DNA from: Strigamia acuminata
Taxonomy: Eukaryota; Arthropoda; Chilopoda; Geophilomorpha; Linotaeniidae
Reading direction: 5' to 3'
Length of the DNA: 64,000 nucleotides
Assembly (NCBI GenBank): GCA_949358305.1
Contig: OX442321.1
Coordinates: 5,667,605 to 5,731,604 of the forward strand
Notes under the pieces: generated by a model
The model's database searches: none
Seen by the model: the letters and a program-made list of their open reading frames with translations, nothing else
What the model was told of the DNA's origin: nothing
Shown here: in pieces, positions 38,401 to 49,200 of the stretch
How positions within the stretch are numbered: position 1 is the first letter of the stretch
How the letters are laid out: every line of letters starts with the position of its first letter
Program-made: the position numbers and the translations under genes

Positions 38401-39432
38401 TCGAACGTATCAGGATGAATAGGTTTGCTAGCATTTTTATGCATGACTAACTTCGATTTACCAACTCGTGGCCCTCTTTGACCCTGCACGGCTGATTTAA
38501 ATCAAGTTTATGTCAGAAAAAGGGAAAGGAAATTGACGATCAATAACTATACCTGCGCTGTTCATATCCACAGCGAGACATTTTCGAAGTCGACAACATG
38601 GACACCAATTTCTCCTTGCTTTGTCAATCACACAGGAGTATTTGCCAGCTATTTGTTTTAAAATAAAGGTTATAAACAGACAGAATGAGCAATAGACCAT
38701 TGGAAAATTATGACAAATCTCGCTCAAAAAGTCTATGCCGGCATGCGGGTATAAAGCGAAACATGCCGGTATATGTGAAAAACACTGGTTTTTTTTGTTT
38801 AAAATAGTCCAGATGAATAATTATGTTAAAATTTGGGCCTGAAATTTAAGTTTTCTTGATATTCTGAAGATTACTATTAAATTTTTGGGAAAATTTATAG
38901 AAATTTAGGCCAATTTCCTACATATTGGACATCTAAATATGCGTTTTAAGCATGTTTTGGGCTCAAATTTAAAAAAAAAAATCGTACTATTTACATCGGC
39001 ATGCCGTTAAAAACGGGGTTTATCGGCATGCCAGTAATACTCGCACTATACTGTCATGCAGCAATAAGCGGGGTAATACGGTAAGGCCTATAGAAACGTT
39101 TGACAATGTACGAAATGTCTGCCAAATGTTTTTAACATGCTACATTAGTTTAACATAATTTCAACATTGTTTGCACATTACTAGAGATAAAGACAGGCTG
39201 ATCCACTCACTGATACAGGCGAAGACAACCTTTTTTCTAATGCTTCTCTTAAAAAAACAACTGCAACCATCACAGCAAAAGACACCGTAGTGTTTGCCAT
39301 AACTCTTGTCGCCACAAACTTTGCACTCTACAGGGGAAGGCAGGGCTCGACCTAATGAAAGAGAGAAAAGGTATCCATTTGAGTGGATTAGAAGCTTGCA
39401 ATAACTGGATCCAAAGACCAAGTCTTACCCAT
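35437..39432 (-). CDS. NR2E-class nuclear receptor (Hr83/NR2E6-like), 6 exons, 314 aa
   Basis: A DNA-binding transcription factor. Exons 5' to 3': 39429-39432 (ATGG only), 39211-39351, 38553-38648, 38067-38491, 37883-37979, 35437-35618; 945 nt, all phases agree. It begins [16 protein letters not shown], like other NR2E proteins. Zinc finger 1 uses C11, C14, C28, C31; finger 2 uses C47, C54, C64, C67. The P-box CDGCSC, rather than the usual CEGCKG or CDGCSG, points to the Hr83/NR2E6 branch as I recall it. The AVQ...RGPR box follows. The ligand-binding region is recognisable: the helix 3-5 signature ([13 protein letters not shown], 38.2 kb), the [20 protein letters not shown] stretch, and a helix 9-10-like segment. 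It stops after SFPPSNNK with no visible AF-2 helix; AATAAA overlaps the stop. The gene is tail-to-tail with the cyclase. The DNA-binding part is secure; the last exon is less so. Confidence 0.85.
36585..36664 (+). repeat. 5S rRNA-derived fragment (SINE3-like)
   Basis: The stretch contains AAGTTAAGTAGCATTGAATC followed by TGATCAGTACTTGGGTGG and ATGACC, which follows the internal control region of 5S rRNA (A box, intermediate element, C box). The 5' and 3' 5S halves do not pair, so it is a pseudogene or the head of a 5S-derived SINE. It lies in the last intron of the nuclear receptor. Confidence 0.65.
37300..37530 (-). mobile_element. Repeat family 3, copy A
   Basis: Starts CAGGGTGTCTCAAAAGTCTG. 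The reverse strand carries an open stretch ([19 protein letters not shown]) that is nearly identical in copy B at 59928-60127. I cannot name the element. Conserved reading suggests it once coded for protein or was recently copied. Confidence 0.6.
37550..39083 (+). repeat. Pair of ~135-bp direct repeats flanking nuclear receptor exons
   Basis: 37550-37683 and 38940-39083 share GCGTTTTAAGCATGTTTTGG, ACGGGGTTTATCGGCATGCC and CAATAAGC(T/G)GGGTAATACG in the same order and orientation. They bracket the exons for zinc finger 2 and most of the ligand-binding domain. A third related element is at 12657-12876. Confidence 0.75.
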
Positions 39433-39954
39433 GATGCATGTGGAGAAGAGGAGGAGAGGAAATGAGTCACAAGTGACCACAGGACAAGTCTTTTATTAAG
39501 GACACTTGTAGGTTCAGGTGGTTGTTTACTTTACGCTTTTTGGTGGTTGGTGGTCTTCATGTTTGAGGATTGCTAGTGGGAAACAGCTGAATAAACCAAA
39601 AATGGAGTGAAATGGAATTAAATATTAACCTGCTCGTGAATTAGCAATTTATCAATTTGATGCTTGGTTTGTGTTGTGCAGTGAAATAAGGCAAATGGAA
39701 CAGGATTTTCAGATGGATTTAAATATTTATTGAAACATGTTATCAAAATCGATTTAAAAGCTTTCATTTGGCAGAGGCCTGTAGGAAATTAATTCAACTG
39801 GATTGGTAGTGCTTGCTAAGGAGTCTTTTCTTTGGCGTTTATGGGAATTTCGTTTCCACCTGATTAATATCACTCTTTAGATTTTGACATACAAAACAAG
39901 GGAGAAGCGATTATACAATTAGACTAATGCTTACAGTTTGCGCCCGGTATTTTG

Positions 39955-40165
39955 ATTTTTGAAGCTTAGTACTCATAAACAGTTTCCTACGTAGGAAACC
40001 AGTCTGCCCACAAATTTTGCCTACAGAAAAAATTGGTACTCTCAAATTTTATTCTAGTCTTGGTATGTCTGCAAGATATGTTCTGTGACATAAAAAATTA
40101 ACTTTCTCGCATGTCGATGCAGCGGAAAGGTGATCTTCGTTTTCAGGCACAGAAAATAGCGATCG
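39955..40165 (+). repeat. Repeat family 4, copy A, with an 18-bp palindrome
   Basis: It matches 59187-59430 over about 210 bp. Both copies keep the perfect palindrome GTTTCCTACGTAGGAAAC, followed by CAGTCTGCCCAC and ATGTCGATGCAGCGGAAAGG. Confidence 0.75.
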
Positions 40166-40413
40166 GTCTTGTGACCGGTCGTAATTCTTTTTAGCCAGTC
40201 TCAATCAGCAATCAGTTCTGCCAACAAATGCAAACAACTGTATATTCTATTTATAAAAATAGCTTACCGGTATTAGTTTATAAATAAAATTAAAAATTAA
40301 AAACAAACTAGTAATCCTATTTATCCTAACTCCAAAAATAGCTTTAAAAATGTTTATGGGCATCCATCTTATTTCTTTTTTGTGGTCATTCACCATTTCT
40401 TTTCTGTTGCATA

Positions 40414-41978
40414 AGGTGCGCGCCATAAGTATAGAATAATCAGTTTTTTTGTAATATTTTTTTTCCCGCTTCATCTGGAATCATACCAATTTTTTTATAC
40501 ATGTATGTTGTCATTAGAATTCGTTTAGAATTAACACATTTATAATTTTTATGGAAAAATAAATTTGGCAGTAATTTTACACAAAAATGGGGGTGACATA
40601 AGTATAGAATATTTTAGGTTTGATGCAAAAAAATGGATAAAATTAATATCACATAACATGCCTTTGTCTGATTAGTTAATCAGTGAATATGTCACCAATT
40701 TTCTGCCATTTTGGAATTGTATTACTTGCTATTTTCTTATTTTGAAGCAATCCCTTGTGCAAAACTTGTAACCATTGTAGAAATCGCTGAAATATGGCAA
40801 TTAAAGTCACTGGGGCTCTCCAAACAGCAGATCCATAGAAGATCAGGAAGAAATTAATCAATTATGTCAAAAGTCCTAACCCAAAGATGAAAATCAAATA
40901 TGGAAGCAAGACGGGGAGGACCAAAAGTGACCATGCAGCAAGTTCACAGGAATATTTTGTGCCTGGCACTGACTTTGCTGTTGTCTGCAAATGAAATTTG
41001 CACACATGCAGATGTAATTGTGTCTTTACAAACAATTCAGAGCAGACTAAACAATTGTGATCACCTTTGTTATCAAAAAATAGCTGTACAACTGTGGTTA
41101 ACTGAACCCCTTAAATTGAAGTGCTCTGATTAGACTAATACCAAGCTGCCCTGGACCAAATCATGAAACTGAGTGCTTTTTACAGACAAAATACAGTTCA
41201 ACTTAGATGGTCTGGATGGTTAGTGTAATAAGTGGCAAGATTTAAGGAGAGAAGAGAAGTTTTCTCAGTGGGCAGAATCATGTGATGGTTTGGGTGACAT
41301 TCGGGCAAAAATTACAGGCAAACATCATAATAATAAAAGGATGGAAAGATTCACAGAAGTATAAGGAAGTGTTGAACATGCATTTATTGCCATTTGGATG
41401 GAAAATTAAGACAATAAATGGGTGTTTCAGCTAGACAATGCTCACTGCATGGTCACTTTTGGTCTTTCCTGTCTGCTTTAACATTTGGATTTCATGTTTT
41501 TGTTAGAATTTTTGATGCAATTGACTAATTTCTTTCAATTTCTTCCTAATATTCTATCAATTTGTTGTTTGGCAAGCCCCAGTGCCTTTAATCGCTTTAC
41601 TTCAGCGATTTCCACCGTGGTTGCAAGTTTTGTACAAGGGATTGCTTCAAAATAAGAAAATAGCAAGTAATACAATTCCAAAATGGCAGAAAATTGATGA
41701 CATATTCACTGATTAACTAATCAGACAAAGGCATGTTATGTGATATTAATTTTATCCATTTTTTTGCATCAAACCTAAAATATTCTATACTTATGTCACC
41801 CCCATTTTTGTGTAAAATCACTGCCAAATTTATTTTTCCATAAAAATTATAAATGTGTTAATTTTAAACGAATTCTAATGACTACATACATGTATAAAAA
41901 AATGGGTATGATTCCAGATGAAGCGGGAAAAAAAATATTACAAAAAAACTGATTATTCTATACTTATGGCGCGCACCT
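40414..41978. mobile_element. Degenerate Tc1-like transposon with ~450-bp inverted repeats
   Basis: The ends AGGTGCGCGCCATAAGTATA and TATACTTATGGCGCGCACCT are perfect inverted repeats flanked by TA (40412-40413, 41979-41980). The arms run inward for ~450 bp (left to ~40870, right from ~41525) with few mismatches. The ~650-bp centre reads (+) as broken Tc1-family transposase: GGPKVT near 40915, FNLDGLDG near 41200, and FQLDNAH near 41430, interrupted by stops. It cannot move by itself. A copy of this family seems to have been active because the arms are so similar. Confidence 0.85.
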
Positions 41979-41980
41979 TA

Positions 41981-42902
41981 GAGCTGTGAGTACCACAAAA
42001 AGTCTGGTGTGACAGTGACAGACTGGCACATGTTCTGCTACCAGATGATTCTGATAGGCTTTTCTGTCAAGTCTATACACACAGTCTGTGGGCATACACT
42101 TCTGTTAGCAGATGATCTTATGAGTACTTAGCTTGACTGTGCAACACTTTCTGCTCTTGCGTTTAACATGGCGATTGTCAAACTTGTTGCACACAAAGGA
42201 AATAAAGCAACAAAATGTTGGTACCATGCTGTAAATTACTTTTGTTAAGGAGTAGAAGCTGGATAAATTTATAAATGCATAAAGAAATATTATTTTGCAT
42301 AAATAGCCAAAATTGGCTATAAAAGTGGAAACGCAAGGGAGCGGGTAAAATTCCACTGCTTGCTAGCACAAGTTTAAAGAGGGAGTCATTTACAAGCTTA
42401 CTTGACCCACTTTTGGCTTACCAGCTTAACTGGCAAACTCAAGGTAGCTAAAAAAAATTCGACTGCTTTTCCTCCATTCTTATAAAGTGGGATTGTTGAT
42501 GCTGAATTACTCGATCAACTCTATAGTTAAAACCCACCACGCCGTTTAACTTGCTTAAATGGCTGCCAAACATCCCTGCCAAAATTGTGCCAAGAATTTC
42601 TAAACGATTCTGATTGGCTGCAAAATCACATGACCAAAACACAAGCAGGCTTTGAAGTTGGTAAATCAAACTCAGTTTGATCGGAGCGGGTGAGTACAAA
42701 CTTGCTTTAAAGCAAACTTTTGAATAAAAACACAAGATTGTGTTATCTCAAGTGGGCGAGTTTTTAGTCACTTTTTCATGCAAAAGCAAGCTTTTAAACT
42801 TTCCCCCCTCCCTTGTGTTTCCAACTTAATGCAAATGAAGACATTCGTAAAATGAAAAATATTGATTTTTGTATTTATTTTACGATACACACCATGTATG
42901 TA
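41981..42902. other. Intergenic stretch between Tc1-like element and TTAGG foldback
   Basis: No gene seen. 42180-42260 matches 57490-57540 (part of the foldback family at 62.3 kb). 42370-42800 is repeat-like, with an internal inversion (AAAGAGGGAGTCATTTACAAGC and the reverse GCAAGCTTTTAAACTTTCCCCCC region) and weak similarity to 60230-60470. Confidence 0.4.
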
Positions 42903-43186
42903 CAGTCTTGTTAAAAAAAATGGACCCTCACTCTAGGCTGGGAATTGAAATTGTGAGTAATTTTGTGTTTTGCCACTAGGTGAAACACCAGACATCAACA
43001 AGTAATAATACTTTTATAGCCTTAGGTTAGGTTAGGTTAGGTCAGGTTAGGTTACTCGTACTTATATAGCCTTGTCTGTATTATCACCTGTTGATGTCTG
43101 GTGTTTCACCTAGTGGCAAAATACGAAATTACAAACAATTTCAATTGCTAGCATAGTGAGGGTCCAGTTTTTTTTTAACACGACTG
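42903..43186. mobile_element. Foldback element with a TTAGG-repeat core
   Basis: Inverted arms of about 100 bp (CAGTCTTGTTAAAAAAAATG on the left, TTTTTTAACACGACTG on the right), flanked by TA on both sides, surround a 35-bp core of TAGGT/TTAGG repeats at 43022-43056. The arms include the pair CACTAGGTGAAACACCAGAC / GTCTGGTGTTTCACCTAGTG. No coding capacity. Confidence 0.8.
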
Positions 43187-43291
43187 TACGTAGAATGTGC
43201 GGACTATGTTATATCCTTTTTGTGTTTATAACACTTGATTTCACTTGCGCAGTATGAATTTGGCATTAAGATACCGGGCGCAAACTGTAGT

Positions 43292-46200
43292 TCACACATA
43301 AACCACATCTGCAGGAGGATATGTCCACCTCTTTTGCATTCGATGATTAGATATGTTAATTGGAACCCTGCTGTTGTTGGATGCCGATGATGATGATGAT
43401 GATGATGCTTTTGAATCCGTTGTTGTTACTATATAACTTGTTGGCTGAATCGAATTTGAATGGAACTAAATTACAATTTAATTAGTTTTGTTTTGTTTTG
43501 ATTAGTGGATAATCGAGTTACGCTTGTGACGAATATGGATGAAGCGAGGTTCCTTCGACGGGTTACATATCTTTTAAATTCTTTTTGAACTTTTCCGTTC
43601 AGTGCACAGTGGAGAACAAAGATGAATACACCCTGGGTTAGTAAGAAGAAAGTCTAGATAATGAGATAACTTAAAAAAATTGAAACCTACTTGAAGTGAA
43701 TTGCAGAGAACGAAGATGTAAGCAACAAAGATGGAATATCCATCAAAATAAAAGAACCCAAGTACCCACGCTATGCCTAGGAGAGGCATTAAAGCCGCAG
43801 ATCTTTTTATCCATACTCTTAAAATTAATTTTGAAAAGTAAATAATTAGTAAAATAGATTTTTTTTTTTTTTACTTTGCTCTCTCTCTAAGGTTAACATC
43901 ACTTCTGGGACTACTGGGATTTTGAGCAGAAGATGCTTTCCTCCAGGCACAAATAAAAATGACAATGTTAAACTATTGAATAAAAGAAATATTACAATTT
44001 TGGCTTGCATTTTCAAGCAAAAATTGCAAGCTTCATGTGTAATGCTGGGCGCACACATACCGCGATTTCGCATCGCGGCACAATCGCGTTAACATTGCGC
44101 ATGCGCAGATGACGTCATTTCCTTCGCGTCGATTGGAAATCTACTTTTGAAAATAGTTCTTGGGACAAGTACTATTTCGCCCGCGATTCATGTCTCAGCC
44201 AATCCGTGAGCTATGTGAAATGACGTCATTTCATCAACATTTTTTGCAATTCAGTAGAAGCCATTTTTCGGATCAGGAATGACATCATAACATTGAAATT
44301 GCACAGCTGGAATAGCTACATGTGGGTAGCATTGCGCGCATTTCACAGGGCGATTTCACTTCCGAAATCGTGACTCGATGCGAAATCTCGGTATGTGTGC
44401 GCCCAACATAAAAGTGCACTTTTTGCCTTGGATGCTTACCAGAAGGACAAGTCCAACGGGTCCTGCAAAAGAAAGTATGAACAAATCTTCTGTAGAAAGC
44501 CAGCAACTGTTAATTAAAAAGAATTGAATTTAAAGTTTGATGATAGGCAATGACCTTTTTTAAAGGGTTTACTATATTTTTGTACCGTATCCTAATGGTT
44601 TGCATATGGCTGAGATGACTACAATTACAAAAGGTAATCCTGCATGTGGAAGTAACATGCTGTGATTAATGTTCAAAGAGTAGAGGAATTTCTTACCATA
44701 TCCTGCTAAACAATACAGCCAAGTTTTTCGTTCTTGTGTCTGAAATACTTGAATAAGTAAGGCATAAATGTGTACACCTTCTAATCCAATCCAAGCGAAA
44801 GCAGCAAGCCAGAAAAAATGTAAAATTACAGCAGTGGCTGCACATGCAACCTGTTATAAGTAAAATTGATCATCAGTTACTACTTAAAAAAAATAAAGTT
44901 GAAATGTACTCTGTTTTCTGTCTGCTCCAATCCTAATAGTAGAGTTAGTTGAGCCACAAGCAGGCATAAACTTAAATTGCAGTGAATTAAATTCATGATA
45001 CTCCATAAAGCCCTAATTAGTTACAGGTTAATCACTGATGTAAATTAATGCACTTTTATCACACACTATTATCATGAACCAAGGATAACGTGGACAGACA
45101 CGTTCCGTGCGCTGATTGGATGACAGCAATCGCGTGTCATGCATTGCTTGCCAGCTAAGCATGTTTGTTACCTGTTGTCATCCCAGAATACAGTGCGGTT
45201 ATATATTATGTGGCGCCATCGATGGCAAAACGTACTGAACATGTGGATACGTGTCCATGTTATCCTTGGTTCTTGCTTTTATGCACCTTAGTAATGTTAA
45301 AACAAAACACGTGATAATTAAACAAATTATTGACAAACTACAGCCAAGAATTGTGATCCATTTAAGAGGTGTACTGTGAGTAGAATCACACTGTAAGAGA
45401 ATGTCAGAGAACAGTCAGAGAATGTTAAATACAAATGACGCTTGTGCTTTCGCATACCTGCATAGTGTTATGGATATCCATGAGTACTGCAAAATTTGTC
45501 AGGTGGTTGCAGTGGCAAATTGTATGAGTTCTGTTGCTTATATGATTGAAACAACCTTTTGTATCCCATTTTCTTGTCCTGCACTCAAAAATAAATGTAG
45601 TAACTTTTAGTGGAATAGTTGACATATCAGCTTAGAAGAGACTAAGACGTTTTGCTACTGATGGCGCAACAATGTATATTGCCGCACTGAATTCTGGGAT
45701 GACAAGAGGTAACAAACATGCTTAGTTCGCAAGAAATGCGTGACACGTGATTGCTGTCATCCAATCAGCACACACAACAACGAATCAATAGGGAATAACA
45801 CACTAATATGTGTCCATGTTATCCTTGGTTCGTGCTTAGATTTTTCAGTAAGGAAATCAAAATGGGCCAAAAACCTTTTCGGATTATTTTCGACCAGGAT
45901 TTCTTTCGATTCTCCGCTTTCGGAGTTTTCGCTCATTTTCATTTCTCTTAAGCCAGGGATGTGCAACTTATTAAGCTGATACGGCTTCATTCGATATGGT
46001 TTAGTACTTACTGCATGTTCCAAAATGAACAAACTCCATTACATCCTGGAAAAATTTCTTTGGCATGTTCTATGACAATGGTGACAAAACTGTCTGTAAA
46101 ATTGAGGGGGGAGGAATTTCTAAGACCCACTGAAGCTCCTAGAACATGTGAATTGAGGGTCATTTGATCCAGGTTGTTTTCAGTGGGTAAAAGTATTTTT

Positions 46201-49200
46201 AAATCATCAAATTTAGTAAACACAATTTTGAGTGAACTGTCAGATTGGTTGATAACATCATTTGGGATTCGGATAGACTCGGAACCAAATCTGGTTTCTA
46301 TTGGTTGATTGTGGTACACCTTTGGATCCATATTAACAATACGCATGGCTGTAAGATGACAATGAGAAATTAATGAATTAGCTATATAGGGTTAAAAAAT
46401 CGGTTATAGTCATTTTAGCGATGCTCGTTTTAGCGATGCTCGTTTTAGCGACAATATGGTAATTTTCCCACAGTAATCGACACGTTTTAGCGACGCGACA
46501 CGATTTATCGTGACAACAATGTACCGCTCAAACAAACGGTTTTGCATCAAAAAACCAGTAAGGTTAGGTTCGCGGGGGTTAAGGGGGGGCGCAGCCCCCC
46601 TCTTGTTAGCCCTTCTTAGGAATTAAATCGAAAATATATGTAGTCGCGGTTTCCAAAGCCACGGTAGATTCTAATATGAACATGTCATTTTAGCGACTTT
46701 TGTGTCGCTAAAATGAGGTCTTTAAAATGAGATCGCTAAAATAAAGTACATTCCGTAGAGCATTGATTATCGGAACACCGATTATCCGAACAGCGGTGAT
46801 TGATTTTGTATCGATGCTTATCGGTTTTTTAATCAATTTTTTAAGCTTTTTACAGATTTTTTTATTCTGTTTACCAATTTTTATCCGTTTTTGACCGCTT
46901 TTTAATGCTTTTTAATGATTTTTAATTTTCAAATGCTGTGGGCTATTTCTATAATTTTATACAAAAAAAAAGAATAATAAATTATGAAGCAATTATTTAA
47001 GTAAAATTTTTAAATTTTTAATAAGTTACGTAACATTATTACGAACATCTCTTCCCCCGTCGTAACAACCCGTAACAAAATTTGAAACCCTCTCTCCTAT
47101 TGCGTTACGAAATTTATGGACGGCCCCTAATGTTGGATTATGCGAACAAATCGGTTTTATGAACACCTATGTCTCCCAATTAGTTCGGATGATCGATGCT
47201 CTACTTTGTATTGTAAAATATATTTTTGCACACAAAAATTTATATTCTAATTGTTTTTGTTTTCGTATTTCTCAACATCGCAAAATAAAAACACGAACAC
47301 CTAAAACACTTGCAACACGACTTTTTGAATACGGCAACTGAACACACAAGTCACCATTTCCTAAAAATATTACCAAAGGCTGTTTTATTTATCGTAAGGG
47401 AAGAATTGATTTTGAGAGTCGATGCTAACGAATAGCCCAGAGTATCCACCGAAGTTAGTAATTTGGATGAGACTGGAGCACGCTCTGTTTTCTTCAATGA
47501 AAATCATAACAGTAATCAACTGAATAATTAGTAATTCATATTTACATTTGCATAATCCAGCCAAGCTAAATTATTTTCTTGATCCAACATGCGATCAATA
47601 ATATCCGTGACCGAGTGGGTGAAATTCAAAGCCGACTCATATTTATCTTCAGCTTGTTCAAGGATAGTCTCCTGTTGCAGACTTAGGTCATCTATTAAAT
47701 CCATAACTTGGGTCAAATCTGATCCAAAGAGAGGTTGTTTTTGTATTTCCTCTAAAACCATTTGGGCCTTCTTATCTGGATCCTCACTTAAATCCTCATC
47801 CTAATTTTTAATCAACATTTTTTAATATTTTTAAATAAAACACAAACACAAATCTTTAACCTCAAATTTTTCTAGCAAACTTGAAAGGGATTGACATTCT
47901 TTCCAATTTGGGCCTTCTGGAGGATCAAATTCTCCTGTTGTGCCATTGCAGAACCATTTGGCAACACCTTCCAAAGAGTGCATGCATTATTTATAAATAA
48001 ATGTCATATCAAAATGCAAGTGACAGTTTACCATTTGAATCCTTGCTAGGACATGGCACAGTTTGTGTTTTGTTGCCTTCAATTTGTTGCCATATTGATT
48101 TCCCTCTAGTATCTACAAGTATCTTTTCTCCGCAGTATATATTAGTTGGAATAAAACTTGCTGTGGAAAATATACTTTAAAAATTGAGTTAATATATAAA
48201 GGTTTGTTATTGTACCAGTAGTTGTAGTTGTAGTTGTAGGTGCAATTGAAGTTGGTATTGCATTTGTAGGATAAGCTATTGGTAGGAAAATGGATTATTA
48301 ATGCATAAAGTGAACATTTTGATGAACAGTCGAAACTCTTTATAACGAATCGCGATATAACGAATATCTAAAAATGGCTGGTTTGGTTGGCTGGCCATAG
48401 AACACCATGTTAAAAAGTTTCGATGTAACGAATCGATTTTTTGTGTCCTTTGCGATTCGTTGTAAAGAGTTTCGACTATAACGTACTGGATGGTGGCAGG
48501 GCACACATAAAAAGCTTTTGTTTATTGTACAATGGGCATTCCTTAGGACTTTTTACTTCAATTATTTGTTCATCATGATCCAGATTCACTTCTGCCACAG
48601 TGCATGGTGTTGGGCTTCAAAATTTCCAAAATCAATTTTTTATTTTCAAAATGGGGAAAAGTAGTTTTACTTTATAAAATCTCTGCGGTGACTTGATGCT
48701 CCAGCAATCCACAAGTACAACTTGTTATAGTCCATGTGTTCCTTCACAAACTTACGCAGTTGTGGTTCATTTGCCAGTGAGATATTTGCTAAATCTCCTT
48801 GGTCAAATCGTTGACAATCGAATTTTGCTTCTTCCCAGTATTTCAATTTGGCCATCATTTTATAACAAACTGAAGATCCAAACATAGTGCCACCGTAGGG
48901 ACATTTACCTAAAAACAAGATGAAACCGTCAAAATCAAATCTCTTGTATAGCACCAAGCAAACGCATACCAAATATGGGAGGAAAACTGCAAACTGATGA
49001 GTGAATATGTCTAGCTTTATCTTCTAGTAGTAATTCGTTGAAAGTAAGAACTGAAATGTGATACAAATACAGTAGTTTGAATTGGGAATTTCAAAAAATA
49101 CCAAGTTGGCAGTCGTTTTAGCGGGGTATTACTAAAACCTGATTAATTCTGGGAGGTTTAGTGGCTTACTCTCGTTAATTGCTTCAGAAGTCACTTCAGC

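Noticed and set aside
42105-42735. Several 60-95-codon ORFs on the minus strand
   Set aside because: They lie in repeats shared with 57.5 kb and 60.3 kb and lack domains.
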